Assembly: GCA_017508195.1 (NCBI GenBank)
Contig: JAFVZL010000006.1
Coordinates: 44,153-108,152, forward strand
DNA from: Clostridia bacterium
GTDB taxonomy: Bacteria > Bacillota > Clostridia > Oscillospirales > CAG-272
Direction of reading: 5' to 3'
DNA length: 64,000 nt
Position 1 is the first letter of the stretch; each line of letters opens with the position of its first letter. The notes beneath the pieces are model-generated. The model was not told where the DNA came from. It made no database searches and was given only the letters and a program-made list of their open reading frames with translations. This document shows positions 43,733 through 56,182 of the stretch, one piece after another. The position numbers were made by a program, and so were the translations under genes.

Positions 43733-45001
43733 ATGAGCCTTATTAAAAAGGAACTCACCGAGAAGGGTGGCTACACCATCGAATTTTCGGTAGACAAGGA
43801 AGTATACGCAAAGGCAGAGATCGCCGCATACAAGAAGAACGTTAAGTCCATCAACGTTCCCGGCTTCAGACGCGGCAAGGCGCCCATGCACATCATCAAG
43901 ACGATGTACGGCAAGGACGTATTCTTCGAGGATGCTATAAACGAGTGCATCCCCGAGGCTTTCGAGGCAGCTATCAAGGAGGCAGAGCTCGACATCGTCG
44001 GCAATCCCCAGTTTGACCTCGTTTCTATGGACGGTGATATCGTTCTCAAGGCAGTCGGCTTTGTAAAGCCCGTTCCCTCTATCGATGGATATAAGGGCAT
44101 CGAGGTTGAGAAGAAGGTTGACGAGGTTACCGAGGAGAACGTTGAGGCAGAGCTTGCAAAGGTTCTTGACAGAAACGCAAGATTCGTAACAGAGAGCGAC
44201 GAGGCAGTTAAAGAAGGTGACACCGTTACCATCGATTTCGAGGGCTTCGTTGACGGTGTGGCATTCGAGGGCGGCAAGGGCACCGACCACGAGCTTAAGC
44301 TCGGCTCGGGCAGCTTCATCCCCGGCTTCGAGGAGCAGATCGCAGGTCACAAGGTCGGTGAGAGCTTCGACGTTAACGTTACCTTCCCCACCGAGTATCA
44401 TGCAGCTGAGCTCGCAGGTAAGGAGTCAACCTTCAAGTGCACGATCAAGTCCGTAAAGCAGCTCCCCGTTGCGGATGACGAGTTCGCAAAGGACGTTTCC
44501 GAATTTGATACTCTTGATGAATATAAGGCAGATCTCAAGTCTAAACTTGTAGAGGCAAACGAGAAGAAGGCAGAGGCCGAGGTTGAATCCAAGCTCTCTG
44601 AAGCTCTTATGGAGATGCTTGTATGCGATATCCCCGAGCCTATGTTCGCTATCGAGACCGAGAACTATCTTCGTGACTACGATACCAGACTCCGTCAGAG
44701 CGGCCTTGATCTCAAGACCTATATGCAGTACACCGGTATGACCCTCGACACCATCAGAGAGCAGCTTCGTCCCCAGGCAGAGAAGCAGGTCAAGCTCAGA
44801 CTCGCTCTCGAGGCTATCGCTAAGGCAGAGGCTCTCGAGGTTACCGAGGAAGAGACCGCACAAGAGTACGAGAGAATCGCTACCACTTACGGCGTAGAGC
44901 TTGATGAGGTTAAGAAGATGATCGCGGCTGAGGACATCGATGCAGATCTCCTCGTTGCTAAGGCAATGACCTTCGTTAAGAATAACGCTGTGATCAAGTA
45001 A
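43733..45001 (+). CDS. tig: Trigger factor chaperone
   Basis: This 422-aa ribosome-bound prolyl isomerase/chaperone has the ribosome-docking signature GFRRGKAP near residue 44, the FKBP domain (GDTVTIDFEGFVDGVAFEGGKG, about 160-245) and a helical C-terminal arm region. GGAGG precedes the ATG. It is followed by clpP and clpX as in most Clostridia. Confidence 0.97.
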   Translation: MSLIKKELTEKGGYTIEFSVDKEVYAKAEIAAYKKNVKSINVPGFRRGKAPMHIIKTMYGKDVFFEDAINECIPEAFEAAIKEAELDIVGNPQFDLVSMDGDIVLKAVGFVKPVPSIDGYKGIEVEKKVDEVTEENVEAELAKVLDRNARFVTESDEAVKEGDTVTIDFEGFVDGVAFEGGKGTDHELKLGSGSFIPGFEEQIAGHKVGESFDVNVTFPTEYHAAELAGKESTFKCTIKSVKQLPVADDEFAKDVSEFDTLDEYKADLKSKLVEANEKKAEAEVESKLSEALMEMLVCDIPEPMFAIETENYLRDYDTRLRQSGLDLKTYMQYTGMTLDTIREQLRPQAEKQVKLRLALEAIAKAEALEVTEEETAQEYERIATTYGVELDEVKKMIAAEDIDADLLVAKAMTFVKNNAVIK

Positions 45002-45013
45002 TAATGCATTTTT

Positions 45014-45053
45014 ATCAGCCGATGGTCACAAGAGATTGTCGGCTGATTTTTTA
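45014..45053 (+). terminator. Partial terminator between tig and clpP
   Basis: ATCAGCCGA (45014-45022) and TCGGCTGAT (45039-45047) form the stem, followed by TTTTTT. It separates tig from clpP, but read-through is likely because no separate clpP promoter is obvious. Confidence 0.75.
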
Positions 45054-45072
45054 AACAGAAAGGAGATTTACT

Positions 45073-45660
45073 ATGCCACTTGTACCAAACGTTGTAGAGC
45101 AGACACCGAACGGTGAGCGTGCTTATGACATTTATTCAAGACTTCTCAGTGACAGAATTATTATACTTGCAGACGAGGTGAACGACACCACCGCTTCTCT
45201 CGTCGTCGCACAGATGCTCTTCCTCGAGGCGCAGGACCCCGAGAAGGATATCTATTTTTACATCAACAGCCCCGGCGGATCGGTAAGCGCGGGCTTCGCT
45301 ATCTATGACACGATGAACTACATCAAGTGTGACGTATGCACCATCTGTCTTGGCATGGCGGCTTCTATGGGTGCATTTCTTCTCTCAGGCGGTGCTAAGG
45401 GAAAGAGAATGGCTCTCCCCAACGCAGAGATCATGATCCATCAGCCTCTCGGCGGTACGAAGGGTCAGGCGAGCGATATCAAGATCCACGCAGATCATAT
45501 CCTCAGAACCCGCGACAAGCTCAATCGCCTTCTCGCAGAGCATACCGGCAAGGATCTCGAGACCATCGAGCGTGATACCGAGCGCGACAATTTCCTCAGC
45601 GCAGAGGAAGCACTTAACTACGGTCTTATCGACAAAGTAATTACTAAAAAGGATATTTAA
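45073..45660 (+). CDS. clpP: ATP-dependent Clp protease proteolytic subunit
   Basis: This 195-aa serine protease forms the tetradecameric barrel. Ser98 lies in [11 protein letters not shown], His123 in MIHQPLGG, and the Asp of the triad in the RDTERDNF region. A strong AAAGGAG site precedes the ATG. clpX follows 2 bp later. Confidence 0.97.
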   Translation: MPLVPNVVEQTPNGERAYDIYSRLLSDRIIILADEVNDTTASLVVAQMLFLEAQDPEKDIYFYINSPGGSVSAGFAIYDTMNYIKCDVCTICLGMAASMGAFLLSGGAKGKRMALPNAEIMIHQPLGGTKGQASDIKIHADHILRTRDKLNRLLAEHTGKDLETIERDTERDNFLSAEEALNYGLIDKVITKKDI

Positions 45661-45662
45661 GG

Positions 45663-46994
45663 ATGGCTGAAAAAAATAGCGGTCTGCGCTCCTGCTCCTT
45701 CTGCGGAAGAACCGAGCACGAGGCAACGGTGCTTATCCCGTCTAATGACGGAAGATCATACATCTGCGACAGCTGTATTTCGGTCTGCTCACTCTTTCTC
45801 GAGGAGCATCTGGCACCCGAGGTAGACGAGGAAACAGACTTTGACCTCGAAAATCTTACGGTCGATACCCTTCCCCGTCCCAAGGAAATAAAGGCGATGC
45901 TCGACGAGCACGTTATCGGCCAGGACGACGCGAAGCTTGCCCTCTCCGTAGCGGTCTATAACCACTACAAGAGAATTCTCGACCTCGAAGAAAAGACCGA
46001 AAGACAAAAGCGCGACAAGAAGAACAAGAATTCCGAGCCCATCGAGGATGACGGAGTCGAGATACAAAAGTCAAACGTACTGCTGCTCGGACCTACGGGT
46101 GTAGGTAAGACCTATCTTGCACAAACTCTCGCAAAGAGCTTCAAGGTTCCCTTCGCTATTGCAGACGCGACCACTCTTACCGAGGCAGGATACGTCGGCG
46201 AGGACGTTGAAAACATACTTCTGCGCCTTATTCAGGCGGCGAACTTCGACGTTGAGCTTGCAGAAAAAGGTATCATTTATATAGACGAGATCGACAAGAT
46301 CTCAAGAAAGGGTGAAAACCGCTCGATAACCCGTGACGTATCGGGCGAGGGCGTGCAGCAGGCGCTGCTCAAGATACTTGAGGGCACCGTATCAAACGTT
46401 CCTCCGCAGGGCGGAAGAAAGCACCCGAACCAGGAATTCATTCCTATTAATACAAAAAATATTCTCTTTATCTGCGGCGGTGCTTTTGACGGTATCGAGT
46501 CGATAATCGAGCAGCGCAAGGGTACGGCACAGATAGGCTTCTTCGGAGAGGAAAAGAAATCTCGTGAGAAGGTCGAGAAGGGTGTGTACAAGGACGTCGA
46601 GGCTCATGACGTCGTTAAGTACGGTATCATACCCGAGCTCGTCGGAAGACTCCCCGTTATCGTTACTCTCGATAACCTCGATGAGGATGCGCTAGTCAGA
46701 GTTATAAAGGAGCCTAAAAACGCTCTTTACAAGCAGTATCAGAAGCTCTTCAGCCTCGACGGCATCGAGCTCGAATTTGAGGACGAGGCATTTAGGGCGG
46801 TCGCTCACCTTGCTATCGAGAGAAAGACTGGTGCGCGCGGTCTGCGCTCGATAATTGAGGGCATCATGATGAAGCCCATGTTCGAGCTGCCGAGCGAGGA
46901 TGACGTCAAACGCGTTGTTGTTACCGCTAGATACGTAAGAGGAGAGGAGCCTCTTACGGTTATCAGAAGCGAAGCTATGGAGGCCGTACAATGA
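45663..46994 (+). CDS. clpX: ATP-dependent Clp protease ATP-binding subunit ClpX
   Basis: The 443-aa unfoldase has an N-terminal zinc-binding domain ([18 protein letters not shown]), Walker A GPTGVGKT, Walker [11 protein letters not shown], the pore loop GYVGED and the IGF loop for ClpP docking (AQIGFFGE). It follows clpP directly, and its stop overlaps the next start (ATGA). Confidence 0.97.
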   Translation: MAEKNSGLRSCSFCGRTEHEATVLIPSNDGRSYICDSCISVCSLFLEEHLAPEVDEETDFDLENLTVDTLPRPKEIKAMLDEHVIGQDDAKLALSVAVYNHYKRILDLEEKTERQKRDKKNKNSEPIEDDGVEIQKSNVLLLGPTGVGKTYLAQTLAKSFKVPFAIADATTLTEAGYVGEDVENILLRLIQAANFDVELAEKGIIYIDEIDKISRKGENRSITRDVSGEGVQQALLKILEGTVSNVPPQGGRKHPNQEFIPINTKNILFICGGAFDGIESIIEQRKGTAQIGFFGEEKKSREKVEKGVYKDVEAHDVVKYGIIPELVGRLPVIVTLDNLDEDALVRVIKEPKNALYKQYQKLFSLDGIELEFEDEAFRAVAHLAIERKTGARGLRSIIEGIMMKPMFELPSEDDVKRVVVTARYVRGEEPLTVIRSEAMEAVQ

Positions 46995-48163
46995 GAGCGA
47001 TCTCTCCCGACAAGGACTATATTATTTCGATAAGGCGAGAGCTCCACAGATATCCCGAGGTGGGCTTCGATCTGCCAAAAACGCTTTCTATAATAAGGCG
47101 TGAGCTTGATAAGCTCGGTATTCCCTACACCGAAAGGTACGGTAAATCGAGCATTGTCGCAACGCTCGCCAAGGGTCGAGGCACTAAGGTGATAGCCCTG
47201 AGAGCGGATATCGATGCACTCCCGATAAAAGAGGACACGGGGCTTGAGTTCGCATCCCTGCATGACGGAATGATGCATGCCTGCGGTCACGATACCCACT
47301 GTGCAATGCTTCTCGGCGCAGCTAAAATGCTGAAGGCGTGCGAGGGTGAGTTACCCTGTGAGGTAAGACTCTTCTTCCAGGCGGCAGAGGAGTATGCTCC
47401 CGGCGGTGCAAAGCTAATGTGCGAGGACGGATGCATGGATGACGTTGACGCCATCATCGGTGCGCATATTGACCCCGATATCCCGCTCGGCACGATAGCG
47501 CTGAATTACGGTGCTATGAGTGCATCCAGCCACGGCTTCTACCTCGATTTCAAGGGCAGATCATGCCACGTATCGACTCCGCAAAAGGGTGTGGATGCCA
47601 TTGCTATGGCTTGCCGTGCCTTTATGGATATACAAGTTATGCGCGCAAGAGAGCTTGATCCCAAGGCTCCCGTCGTGCTTGGAATCGGTGAGTTCCACGG
47701 CGGTAACGCAAACAACGTCGTCTGCGATTCGGTACACCTTCACGGCACGATAAGAGCGACAAGCAATCCCGTTGATGAGTACGTTTACAGGCGTATCGGT
47801 GAGATAGCCGAATCGGTAGCAAGGGATATGGGCGGAAGCGCCGAGATCACTACATCGAAGCACTATCCGTCGATAATAAATGATCCAAAGCTCGCAAAAA
47901 ACGTTGTGAGCATCGGAAAAAGGTTGCTCGGTGAAGAAGCCGTCGACGATAATAAGGAATGCATGATGGGCGGCGAGGACTTCGCGTTCTACACGCTGAG
48001 AAAGCCCGGAGTGTTTTTCCATATAGGAATGAGGAGCAACAAATACGAGTTTGCTCCCTGGCATAACCCGAAATTTATTGTTGACGAGGATGCGCTTACA
48101 GTAGGTCCGGAAATGTTCTTTGCGTTTGCGATGGAGTACGGAAAGGATAACGAAAATGCTTGA
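46991..48163 (+). CDS. M20 family amidohydrolase, copy 1
   Basis: The 390-aa protein is an M20D-type zinc hydrolase (hippurate/IAA-amino-acid/N-acyl amino acid hydrolases). It shows [17 protein letters not shown] at the start, the ligand region [25 protein letters not shown], and [12 protein letters not shown], which includes the catalytic Glu. MGGEDFAFY near the end holds another ligand. It overlaps clpX by ATGA and copy 2 by 8 nt. The substrate cannot be named. Confidence 0.92.
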   Translation: MRAISPDKDYIISIRRELHRYPEVGFDLPKTLSIIRRELDKLGIPYTERYGKSSIVATLAKGRGTKVIALRADIDALPIKEDTGLEFASLHDGMMHACGHDTHCAMLLGAAKMLKACEGELPCEVRLFFQAAEEYAPGGAKLMCEDGCMDDVDAIIGAHIDPDIPLGTIALNYGAMSASSHGFYLDFKGRSCHVSTPQKGVDAIAMACRAFMDIQVMRARELDPKAPVVLGIGEFHGGNANNVVCDSVHLHGTIRATSNPVDEYVYRRIGEIAESVARDMGGSAEITTSKHYPSIINDPKLAKNVVSIGKRLLGEEAVDDNKECMMGGEDFAFYTLRKPGVFFHIGMRSNKYEFAPWHNPKFIVDEDALTVGPEMFFAFAMEYGKDNENA

Positions 48164-49313
48164 CGTAAAGCCAGATCTCGAATACATAATCAGAGTAAGG
48201 CGCGAGCTTCACAGAGTACCCGAATTAAGATTCGATCTGCCAAAGACTCTCGCCATCGTAAGGCGCGAGCTTGAATCACTCGGTATAGAATATACCGAGA
48301 AGTACGGAAGATCGAGCATTGTCGCATACCTTGCAAAGGGGCGCGGCAGAGCTATCGGAATCAGAGCAGATATGGATGCTCTGCCGATAAAGGAGGAGAG
48401 CGGTGTTCCCTTCTCCTCCGAGCACGAGGGAATGATGCACGCCTGCGGTCACGATGCACACACAGCTATGCTCATAGGAACGGCAAAAATGCTTAAGGAG
48501 TGCGAGGATGAGCTGCCCTCTGAGGTAAGGCTCTTCTTCCAGCCATCCGAGGAGAAAAGCCCCGGCGGTGCTATCCTTATGTGTGAGGACGGATGCATGG
48601 ATGGAGTTGAAGCGATTCTCGCTACTCACGTCGACACCTCGGTCGAGCCGGGTTGCATTGCCTTCAATTATTCTAATATGAACGCGTGCTCGCGCGGTAT
48701 TAAGATAACCGCTAAAGGCAAGGTCGCACACGCGGCTACTCCCCACAAGGGTATTGATGCACTTGCTATGGCATATAAGATCTACGGTGCTATCAGTCTT
48801 ATTAAGGCGCGAGAGCTTGACCCTAAGGAATGCACGGTAATTTCAATAGGAATGATCAACGGCGGTACCGCACCGAACAACGTATGCGACAAAGTCGAAA
48901 TGTACGGCACAGTGAGAACGCACAGCGATGAGCTTAGCGAGCATATATTCAAGCGCATTACCGAGATCGCTGAGTCGGTCGCGCGTGATATGGGCGGTGA
49001 GGCACTTGTCGAAACAACCGGTCTGTACCCTATCGTTACGAACGATAAAAGGCTGGCTGAGATATTCTACAGATCGTCCGTGCGCGTGCTCGGCGAGGAG
49101 CACGTAAACGATAAGCACGAGGCTTCGCTCGGCGGCGAGGACTTCTCGCGTTATCTGAAATACTCACCCGGAGTATTTTTCCGTAACGGTGTTAAGGTAC
49201 AGAACGTTATATGCTCGTCGCATAATGCAAACTTCGTTATAGATGAGAGTGCTCTTGACGTAGCACCGAGGATGTATCTCGAATTTATCAAGGAATATTT
49301 CTCTATAAAATAA
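48156..49313 (+). CDS. M20 family amidohydrolase, copy 2
   Basis: The 385-aa paralog of the preceding gene is similar throughout, with RRELHRVPELRFDLPKT, ADMDALPIKEESG, HACGHDAHTAML, QPSEEKSPGGA and LGGEDFSRY. The ATG at 48156 overlaps the first gene's stop by 8 nt, after GAAAGGA. A strong terminator follows. The tandem pair looks like a gene duplication with diverged specificity. Confidence 0.92.
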   Translation: MLDVKPDLEYIIRVRRELHRVPELRFDLPKTLAIVRRELESLGIEYTEKYGRSSIVAYLAKGRGRAIGIRADMDALPIKEESGVPFSSEHEGMMHACGHDAHTAMLIGTAKMLKECEDELPSEVRLFFQPSEEKSPGGAILMCEDGCMDGVEAILATHVDTSVEPGCIAFNYSNMNACSRGIKITAKGKVAHAATPHKGIDALAMAYKIYGAISLIKARELDPKECTVISIGMINGGTAPNNVCDKVEMYGTVRTHSDELSEHIFKRITEIAESVARDMGGEALVETTGLYPIVTNDKRLAEIFYRSSVRVLGEEHVNDKHEASLGGEDFSRYLKYSPGVFFRNGVKVQNVICSSHNANFVIDESALDVAPRMYLEFIKEYFSIK

Positions 49314-49318
49314 AAAGA

Positions 49319-49372
49319 TAAAAAACAGAGCGCAAACGAAAGCTTTTTCTTCCGTTTGCGCTCTGTTTTTCC
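49319..49372. terminator. Bidirectional terminator after the M20 pair
   Basis: AAAAACAGAGCGCAAACG (49321-49338) is the perfect complement of CGTTTGCGCTCTGTTTTT (49353-49370). T- and A-runs on both sides serve the convergent AraC-family gene as well. Confidence 0.92.
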
Positions 49373-49406
49373 TATATAGGCTGTCAATAAAAGAAAATCA
49401 GTGTAT

Positions 49407-50246
49407 TTACTGCGAGCTCTTGCGATATGCAAGAGGGCTGGTATCCATATACTGCTTGAATATTTTGTGGAAGTAGTTCGGATTGCAAAAGCCGATGGTA
49501 TCAGCAATCTCTGCCATAGAAAGATCGCTCGAGCATAGCAGCTGCATCGATAGGTTGATACGCATCGCGTTTATGTAATCTATCGGGGTCTTTCCTATGC
49601 TTTCCTTGAACATCTTGGTAAAGTAATCGGCAGATACGGTTATCATGCCGGCAAGCTGCTCAATATAAGTCTTTTCGGTATAGTGCTCTGCAAGATAATC
49701 GATGACGGGGCGAAGCCTCAGGACGTTGTGATAAACCATCTTCTCTCCCTCGTCCTTCGAGCCGCAGTAATAGCGAAGAAGGGCGGTCATCATAAGATAG
49801 ATGTTCGCACGGATGGGCAGCTTATAGCATACGTCCTTGTCCGAATACTCAAGATATGACTCCTCAATAAGCGCGGCAAGCACATCGTGAACGGGGTGCT
49901 TACGGTCAAAAACAACTATTTTATTCTTTGCCTGAACGTAGAACATGTAGAACACCTCGGAATCAAAGGGATCCATATTCTCCTCAAGTATCGACATATT
50001 GAATACCATCCCGCGAACAGATGCAGGTCCGTCTATTGAATCGACCCTGAACATCATAGATGGCGGTACACAAAGAATATCTCCGCGCTCAGCCTCGGCT
50101 ACCTCGGTGCCTATCTGAACGCGCGCTCTGCCGTCGATAACCTCAATTATCTCCATCTCTTCATCACGGCACACGGAGTTTACTATCCTTCCGTCAGCGG
50201 TCGATCGGTACATGGAAAAGGGGAATTTTGCGTCACTCTTTTTCAT
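49407..50246 (-). CDS. AraC-family transcriptional regulator
   Basis: The 279-aa protein has an N-terminal cupin (IIEVIDGRARVQIGTEVAEAERGDILCVPP) and a C-terminal AraC domain: TVSADYFTKMFKESIGKTPIDYINAMRI and MAEIADTIGFCNPNYFHKIFKQYMDTSPLAYRK. No sugar operon touches it, so its regulon is unknown; it is separate from the downstream GTPases by about 100 bp. The ATG follows AGGGA. Confidence 0.92.
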   Translation of the reverse strand: MKKSDAKFPFSMYRSTADGRIVNSVCRDEEMEIIEVIDGRARVQIGTEVAEAERGDILCVPPSMMFRVDSIDGPASVRGMVFNMSILEENMDPFDSEVFYMFYVQAKNKIVVFDRKHPVHDVLAALIEESYLEYSDKDVCYKLPIRANIYLMMTALLRYYCGSKDEGEKMVYHNVLRLRPVIDYLAEHYTEKTYIEQLAGMITVSADYFTKMFKESIGKTPIDYINAMRINLSMQLLCSSDLSMAEIADTIGFCNPNYFHKIFKQYMDTSPLAYRKSSQ

Positions 50247-50353
50247 TTATGTTTATCCCTTCGTTTGTTACTTGGTGTATAAAAACTGTGCCTGCATTGG
50301 GGTGATTTTGTCAGAAAATCTCGCGAAATGACAACAATTGTTGGAAACAAGAC

Positions 50354-51295
50354 TTAATAGAAGGTTGCGACCTCTTGCTCGGGACGTTCTGCTCTTTCTA
50401 TTTTAGTTACGGTAAGAACCGGTCCCTTGCCTCCGTAGAGCTTAGAATACTCCTCGGCAAGCGTACCCTCTACTATAACCCAATCACGTGTCTTAAGCCC
50501 AAGCTTACCCATGCCCTTGGCTACGACGCCACGGTATGCAATATCATCCTGGCAGCAGGTCATAATGTGCCTGCCTATCGCAAAGTGAGAGCTCGGGAGT
50601 GAGGGGTCAAGCGCGACTATTCCCTTAAAGCGGATGGTCCTGCCGAGATACTTATCCATCTCGTCTACCATGTCGCGGTAGAAGTACGCAAAATCATCGT
50701 CGCCGATAGTAATAACCTCTGCACCAATATCATAAGGCAGCGGATCCTCGATATTATCAAACTCGATCTCACCTTCCATATCCTCGTAGCAGATGTTCGC
50801 ACGCTTTGACACACCGCGAACAAGCTTATGAAGCTCGTTTTTATCATACTCGGGCTTAACGCGGTTGAACACTACCATCTCAGCGCTTGTAAGCTTATCA
50901 ACCATCTGCTGACGCATATTTGCGTTATAGATGAGTGCGGTGGTCGCATCGATGATGGCTATCTCCTGATATACCATCCAGCCCTCGGGGAGAGCCGAAT
51001 AAAACTTATCAATACCCCACATGCCGTTATACTCAACGATAAGGATGTCAGCCCCCGCTCTTTTCTGCATGGCGGAAAGTCTGTCAGGTGTAAGCGACTG
51101 CTCATCGTCAAAGTGTGAGAATGCAACGTTGTCACCGAAGTCGGCAGGATCGTACTCCTCCTCACCGTCCTCGCAAAGAACTATGAGATACTTCTTCTCA
51201 CCGTCGTTGAAATTCGGGTCCTGCATGGTCTCCTTGATAAAGGAAGTCTTTCCCGCCTCAAGAAAGCCTGTAAAAAGATATACTGCTATTTCCAT
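50354..51295 (-). CDS. G3E-type GTPase fused to a YcgQ/TIGR03943-like C-terminal domain
   Basis: The 313-aa protein starts with a COG0523-type GTPase (P-loop GFLEAGKTS, residues 10-18; VFNR in place of the NKxD motif region). It lacks the GCxCC metal motif of true metallochaperones. From about residue 215 it carries a beta-rich domain (RFKGIVALDP, ..IGRHIMTCCQDD, ..DWVIVEGTL) resembling the C-terminal DUF1980/TIGR03943 domain of YcgQ, the partner of a permease in Zur-controlled zinc loci. It is the second gene of a pair with the His-rich GTPase; its ATG is one base after that stop. Function inferred as metal homeostasis. Confidence 0.68.
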   Translation of the reverse strand: MEIAVYLFTGFLEAGKTSFIKETMQDPNFNDGEKKYLIVLCEDGEEEYDPADFGDNVAFSHFDDEQSLTPDRLSAMQKRAGADILIVEYNGMWGIDKFYSALPEGWMVYQEIAIIDATTALIYNANMRQQMVDKLTSAEMVVFNRVKPEYDKNELHKLVRGVSKRANICYEDMEGEIEFDNIEDPLPYDIGAEVITIGDDDFAYFYRDMVDEMDKYLGRTIRFKGIVALDPSLPSSHFAIGRHIMTCCQDDIAYRGVVAKGMGKLGLKTRDWVIVEGTLAEEYSKLYGGKGPVLTVTKIERAERPEQEVATFY

Positions 51296-51296
51296 T

Positions 51297-52577
51297 TTAA
51301 ATGCCGAAGCACTCCTTGATCTTATTTTCATCAATTCCCGAGCCTATCACGCAGAGTCTGCCGATAACACCCGCTGAGCCGTAGCGCACGTCAATTCCAT
51401 CGGGAACGTAGTCGAAGTGTATCCACTTACCGTCCTCGCCTGCGACAATGCCCTTTGCGCGGAGTATCATGCCGAAGTCTCCGCCCTCATCGAACTCCTC
51501 GAGAACAGCAGTAATCTCATCGACGGTGAATTTCTTAGCGGTCTCCGCACCGAAGCTCGAGAACACCTCATCTGCATGGTGATGGTCGTGATCGTGGCAT
51601 CCGCAGGTGCATCCCTCGCCGTGCTCATGGTCATGGTGATGCTCATGGTCATGATGATGCTCGTGACCGTGTCCGTGGCAGCATTCCTCATCATGATCGT
51701 GGTGGTGACCGTGGCAGCACTCCTCATCATGGTCGTGGTGGTGGCCGTGGCAGCACTCCTCGTCATGGTCGTGATGGTGGCCGTGGCAGCATTCATCGTC
51801 GTGATCGTGGTGGTGGCCGTGGCAGCACTCCTCGTCATGGTCGTGGTGGTGACCGTGGCAGCATTCCTCGTCATGGTCGTGGTGGTGGCCGTGGCAGCAC
51901 TCCTCATCATGGTCATGATGATGGTGATGATGGTGCTCGTGGTGATGCTCCTCCTCGAGAGCCTTCATTGCATCCTCGAGAGTGTCCTTGTGCTCCATTG
52001 CGGCAAGAATATCCTTACCGTCGAGATTGTCCCAAGGAGTAGTGACGATAACGGCGGTGGGGTTATGCTCTCTTATAAGCGCGACCGCCTCCTCTATCTT
52101 CGATTCCTTAGCGACGTCGGTGTGCGAAAGCACTATAGCAGAGGCATTCGCTATCTGATCGTTGTAGAACTCACCGAAGTTCTTCATATACATCTTGCAT
52201 TTGGTGACGTCGGCAACGGTGGTGAAGCAATTGAGCACGCTGCCCTCACCCTCAGCCTCCTTTGCCGCACGGATAACGTCGGAGAGCTTACCTACGCCCG
52301 AGGGCTCGATAATGACTCTGTCGGGCTTGAATTCATCGAGCACCTTCGCAAGTGCCTTGGTGAAGTCGCCCACAAGCGAACAACAGATGCATCCCGAGTT
52401 CATCTCGGTGATCTCTATGCCGGCATCCTGAAGAAAGCCGCCGTCGATGCCGATCTCACCGAACTCGTTCTCGATAAGAACGACCTTTTCACCGACGTAA
52501 GCCTCCTTGATAAGCTTCTTTATAAGTGTGGTCTTTCCCGCTCCGAGAAAGCCCGAGAAAATATCAATTTTCGTCAT
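51297..52577 (-). CDS. COG0523 (CobW/YciC-like) GTPase with a His/Cys-rich repeat insert
   Basis: The 426-aa P-loop GTPase has GFLGAGKTT (9-17), ENEFGE (36-41), the metal motif GCICC (62-66) and SHTD as G4 (151-154). An insert at about 211-335 has seven 12-residue repeats HHHDHDEECCHG plus further His runs, a strong metal-binding store (zinc or another transition metal). The CobW C-terminal domain covers about 340-420. Relatives deliver or allocate zinc under Zur control. It has its own promoter at 52617-52645 and a GGAGG site. Confidence 0.93.
   Translation of the reverse strand: MTKIDIFSGFLGAGKTTLIKKLIKEAYVGEKVVLIENEFGEIGIDGGFLQDAGIEITEMNSGCICCSLVGDFTKALAKVLDEFKPDRVIIEPSGVGKLSDVIRAAKEAEGEGSVLNCFTTVADVTKCKMYMKNFGEFYNDQIANASAIVLSHTDVAKESKIEEAVALIREHNPTAVIVTTPWDNLDGKDILAAMEHKDTLEDAMKALEEEHHHEHHHHHHHDHDEECCHGHHHDHDEECCHGHHHDHDEECCHGHHHDHDDECCHGHHHDHDEECCHGHHHDHDEECCHGHHHDHDEECCHGHGHEHHHDHEHHHDHEHGEGCTCGCHDHDHHHADEVFSSFGAETAKKFTVDEITAVLEEFDEGGDFGMILRAKGIVAGEDGKWIHFDYVPDGIDVRYGSAGVIGRLCVIGSGIDENKIKECFGI
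51648..51920 (-). repeat. 36-bp tandem repeats inside the His-rich GTPase gene
   Basis: Seven units of 36 bp encode HHHDHDEECCHG (one has D for E). Third-base and synonymous differences separate units. The period superficially suggests CRISPR, but the units are in frame and abut with no spacers. Confidence 0.9.
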
Positions 52578-52616
52578 AATGATACTGCCTCCTGTGAAAA
52601 TCTCTGATTTACTTCT

Positions 52617-52645
52617 ATTTTATAACTTTTGACCCGAAAAGTCAA
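52617..52645 (-). promoter_or_regulatory. Sigma-A promoter for the GTPase pair
   Basis: Minus-strand TTGACT (52645-52640) and TAAAAT (52622-52617) are 17 bp apart. A possible Zur-box was looked for but not identified with confidence. Confidence 0.7.
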
Positions 52646-52689
52646 TATTATTCCGTTAATTAAAACGGAAAAATGTAGGTTTTTGCTTT

Positions 52690-53154
52690 TTATATCATAC
52701 CCTCAAATCCGCTGTCAGCAAGCGCCTTATATACGGCTATCGCAACCGCGTTCGATAAGTTGAGGCATCTTAAGGTCGGGAGCATCGGTATTCTTACCGC
52801 GGTATCAGGGTGTGCCTCAATAAGCTCTCTCGGAAGTCCTGCGGTCTCCCTGCCGAAAACGAGAAATGCCCCATCGGGATACTCTACCTCGTGATAGAAT
52901 TTCTCTGCGTGTGCGGAGAAATAGAAGCACTTGGCATCCGGGTTCTTTTCCTCAAAATCATCCCAGCTATCGTAATAGGTGATATCGAGCTTGTCCCAGT
53001 AGTCGAGCCCCGCGCGCTTCAAGGTCCTGTCGGATATTTCAAAGCCCGTGGGTCTGATAATATGCAGTGCAGCACCCGTTACAGCGCAGGTGCGCGAGAT
53101 GTTTCCGGTGTTCTGAGGTATCTCGGGATTATATAAAACGATATTAAGCTTCAT
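52690..53154 (-). CDS. trmL: tRNA (cytidine/uridine-2'-O)-methyltransferase, TrmL family
   Basis: This 154-aa SPOUT enzyme methylates the wobble base of tRNA-Leu species. It has NIVLYNPEIPQNTGNISRTC at the start, FGRETAGLPRELI and PMLPTLRCLNLSNAVAIAVYKAL, forming the SPOUT knot. The ATG at 53154 has GGAGGAG upstream. tRNA-Leu(CAA), a class of its targets, is encoded at 2258-2344. Confidence 0.94.
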   Translation of the reverse strand: MKLNIVLYNPEIPQNTGNISRTCAVTGAALHIIRPTGFEISDRTLKRAGLDYWDKLDITYYDSWDDFEEKNPDAKCFYFSAHAEKFYHEVEYPDGAFLVFGRETAGLPRELIEAHPDTAVRIPMLPTLRCLNLSNAVAIAVYKALADSGFEGMI

Positions 53155-53256
53155 TTTCTTCTCCTCCACCCGTATATTGTAACACAAGGTGCTTGCATAA
53201 TCAAGCAGAAAATATTTTAAAATTTACAAATACTCTATACTTTTCGCGCACGATGT

Positions 53257-53390
53257 GTTATAATTAGAATGGCGTAATATAGTGTCGGCTTAGCCACACA
53301 CAATAATATACATAATGGAGCGAGGGGTATACCGCCCGAAGCTCGCTCTATCATACGGCGGCTTGCCGCAAAGAGAAAGGATATATTCAA
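53257..53390 (+). promoter_or_regulatory. secA promoter and hairpin-bearing leader
   Basis: An extended -10 (TGTTATAAT, TATAAT at 53259-53264) with a poor -35 is followed by a leader of about 120 nt. It contains GAGCGAG/CTCGCTC (53318-53324 with 53342-53348) around a GGTATACC core and a small CGGC/GCCG hairpin (53356-53368) just before the AAAGGA site. It may affect secA translation. Confidence 0.5.
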
Positions 53391-56159
<2,769 letters not shown>

Positions 56160-56182
56160 GCTTTTCTGAAAGGAGGCCGACT

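Noticed and set aside
51648-51920. Possible CRISPR array (36-bp period)
   Set aside because: Units abut without spacers and are in frame with an intact GTPase gene.
51417-52607. Plus-strand ORF rich in Val, Met and Ala opposite the His-rich GTPase
   Set aside because: Its membrane-protein look comes only from reading the His/Asp/Glu repeats on the other strand.
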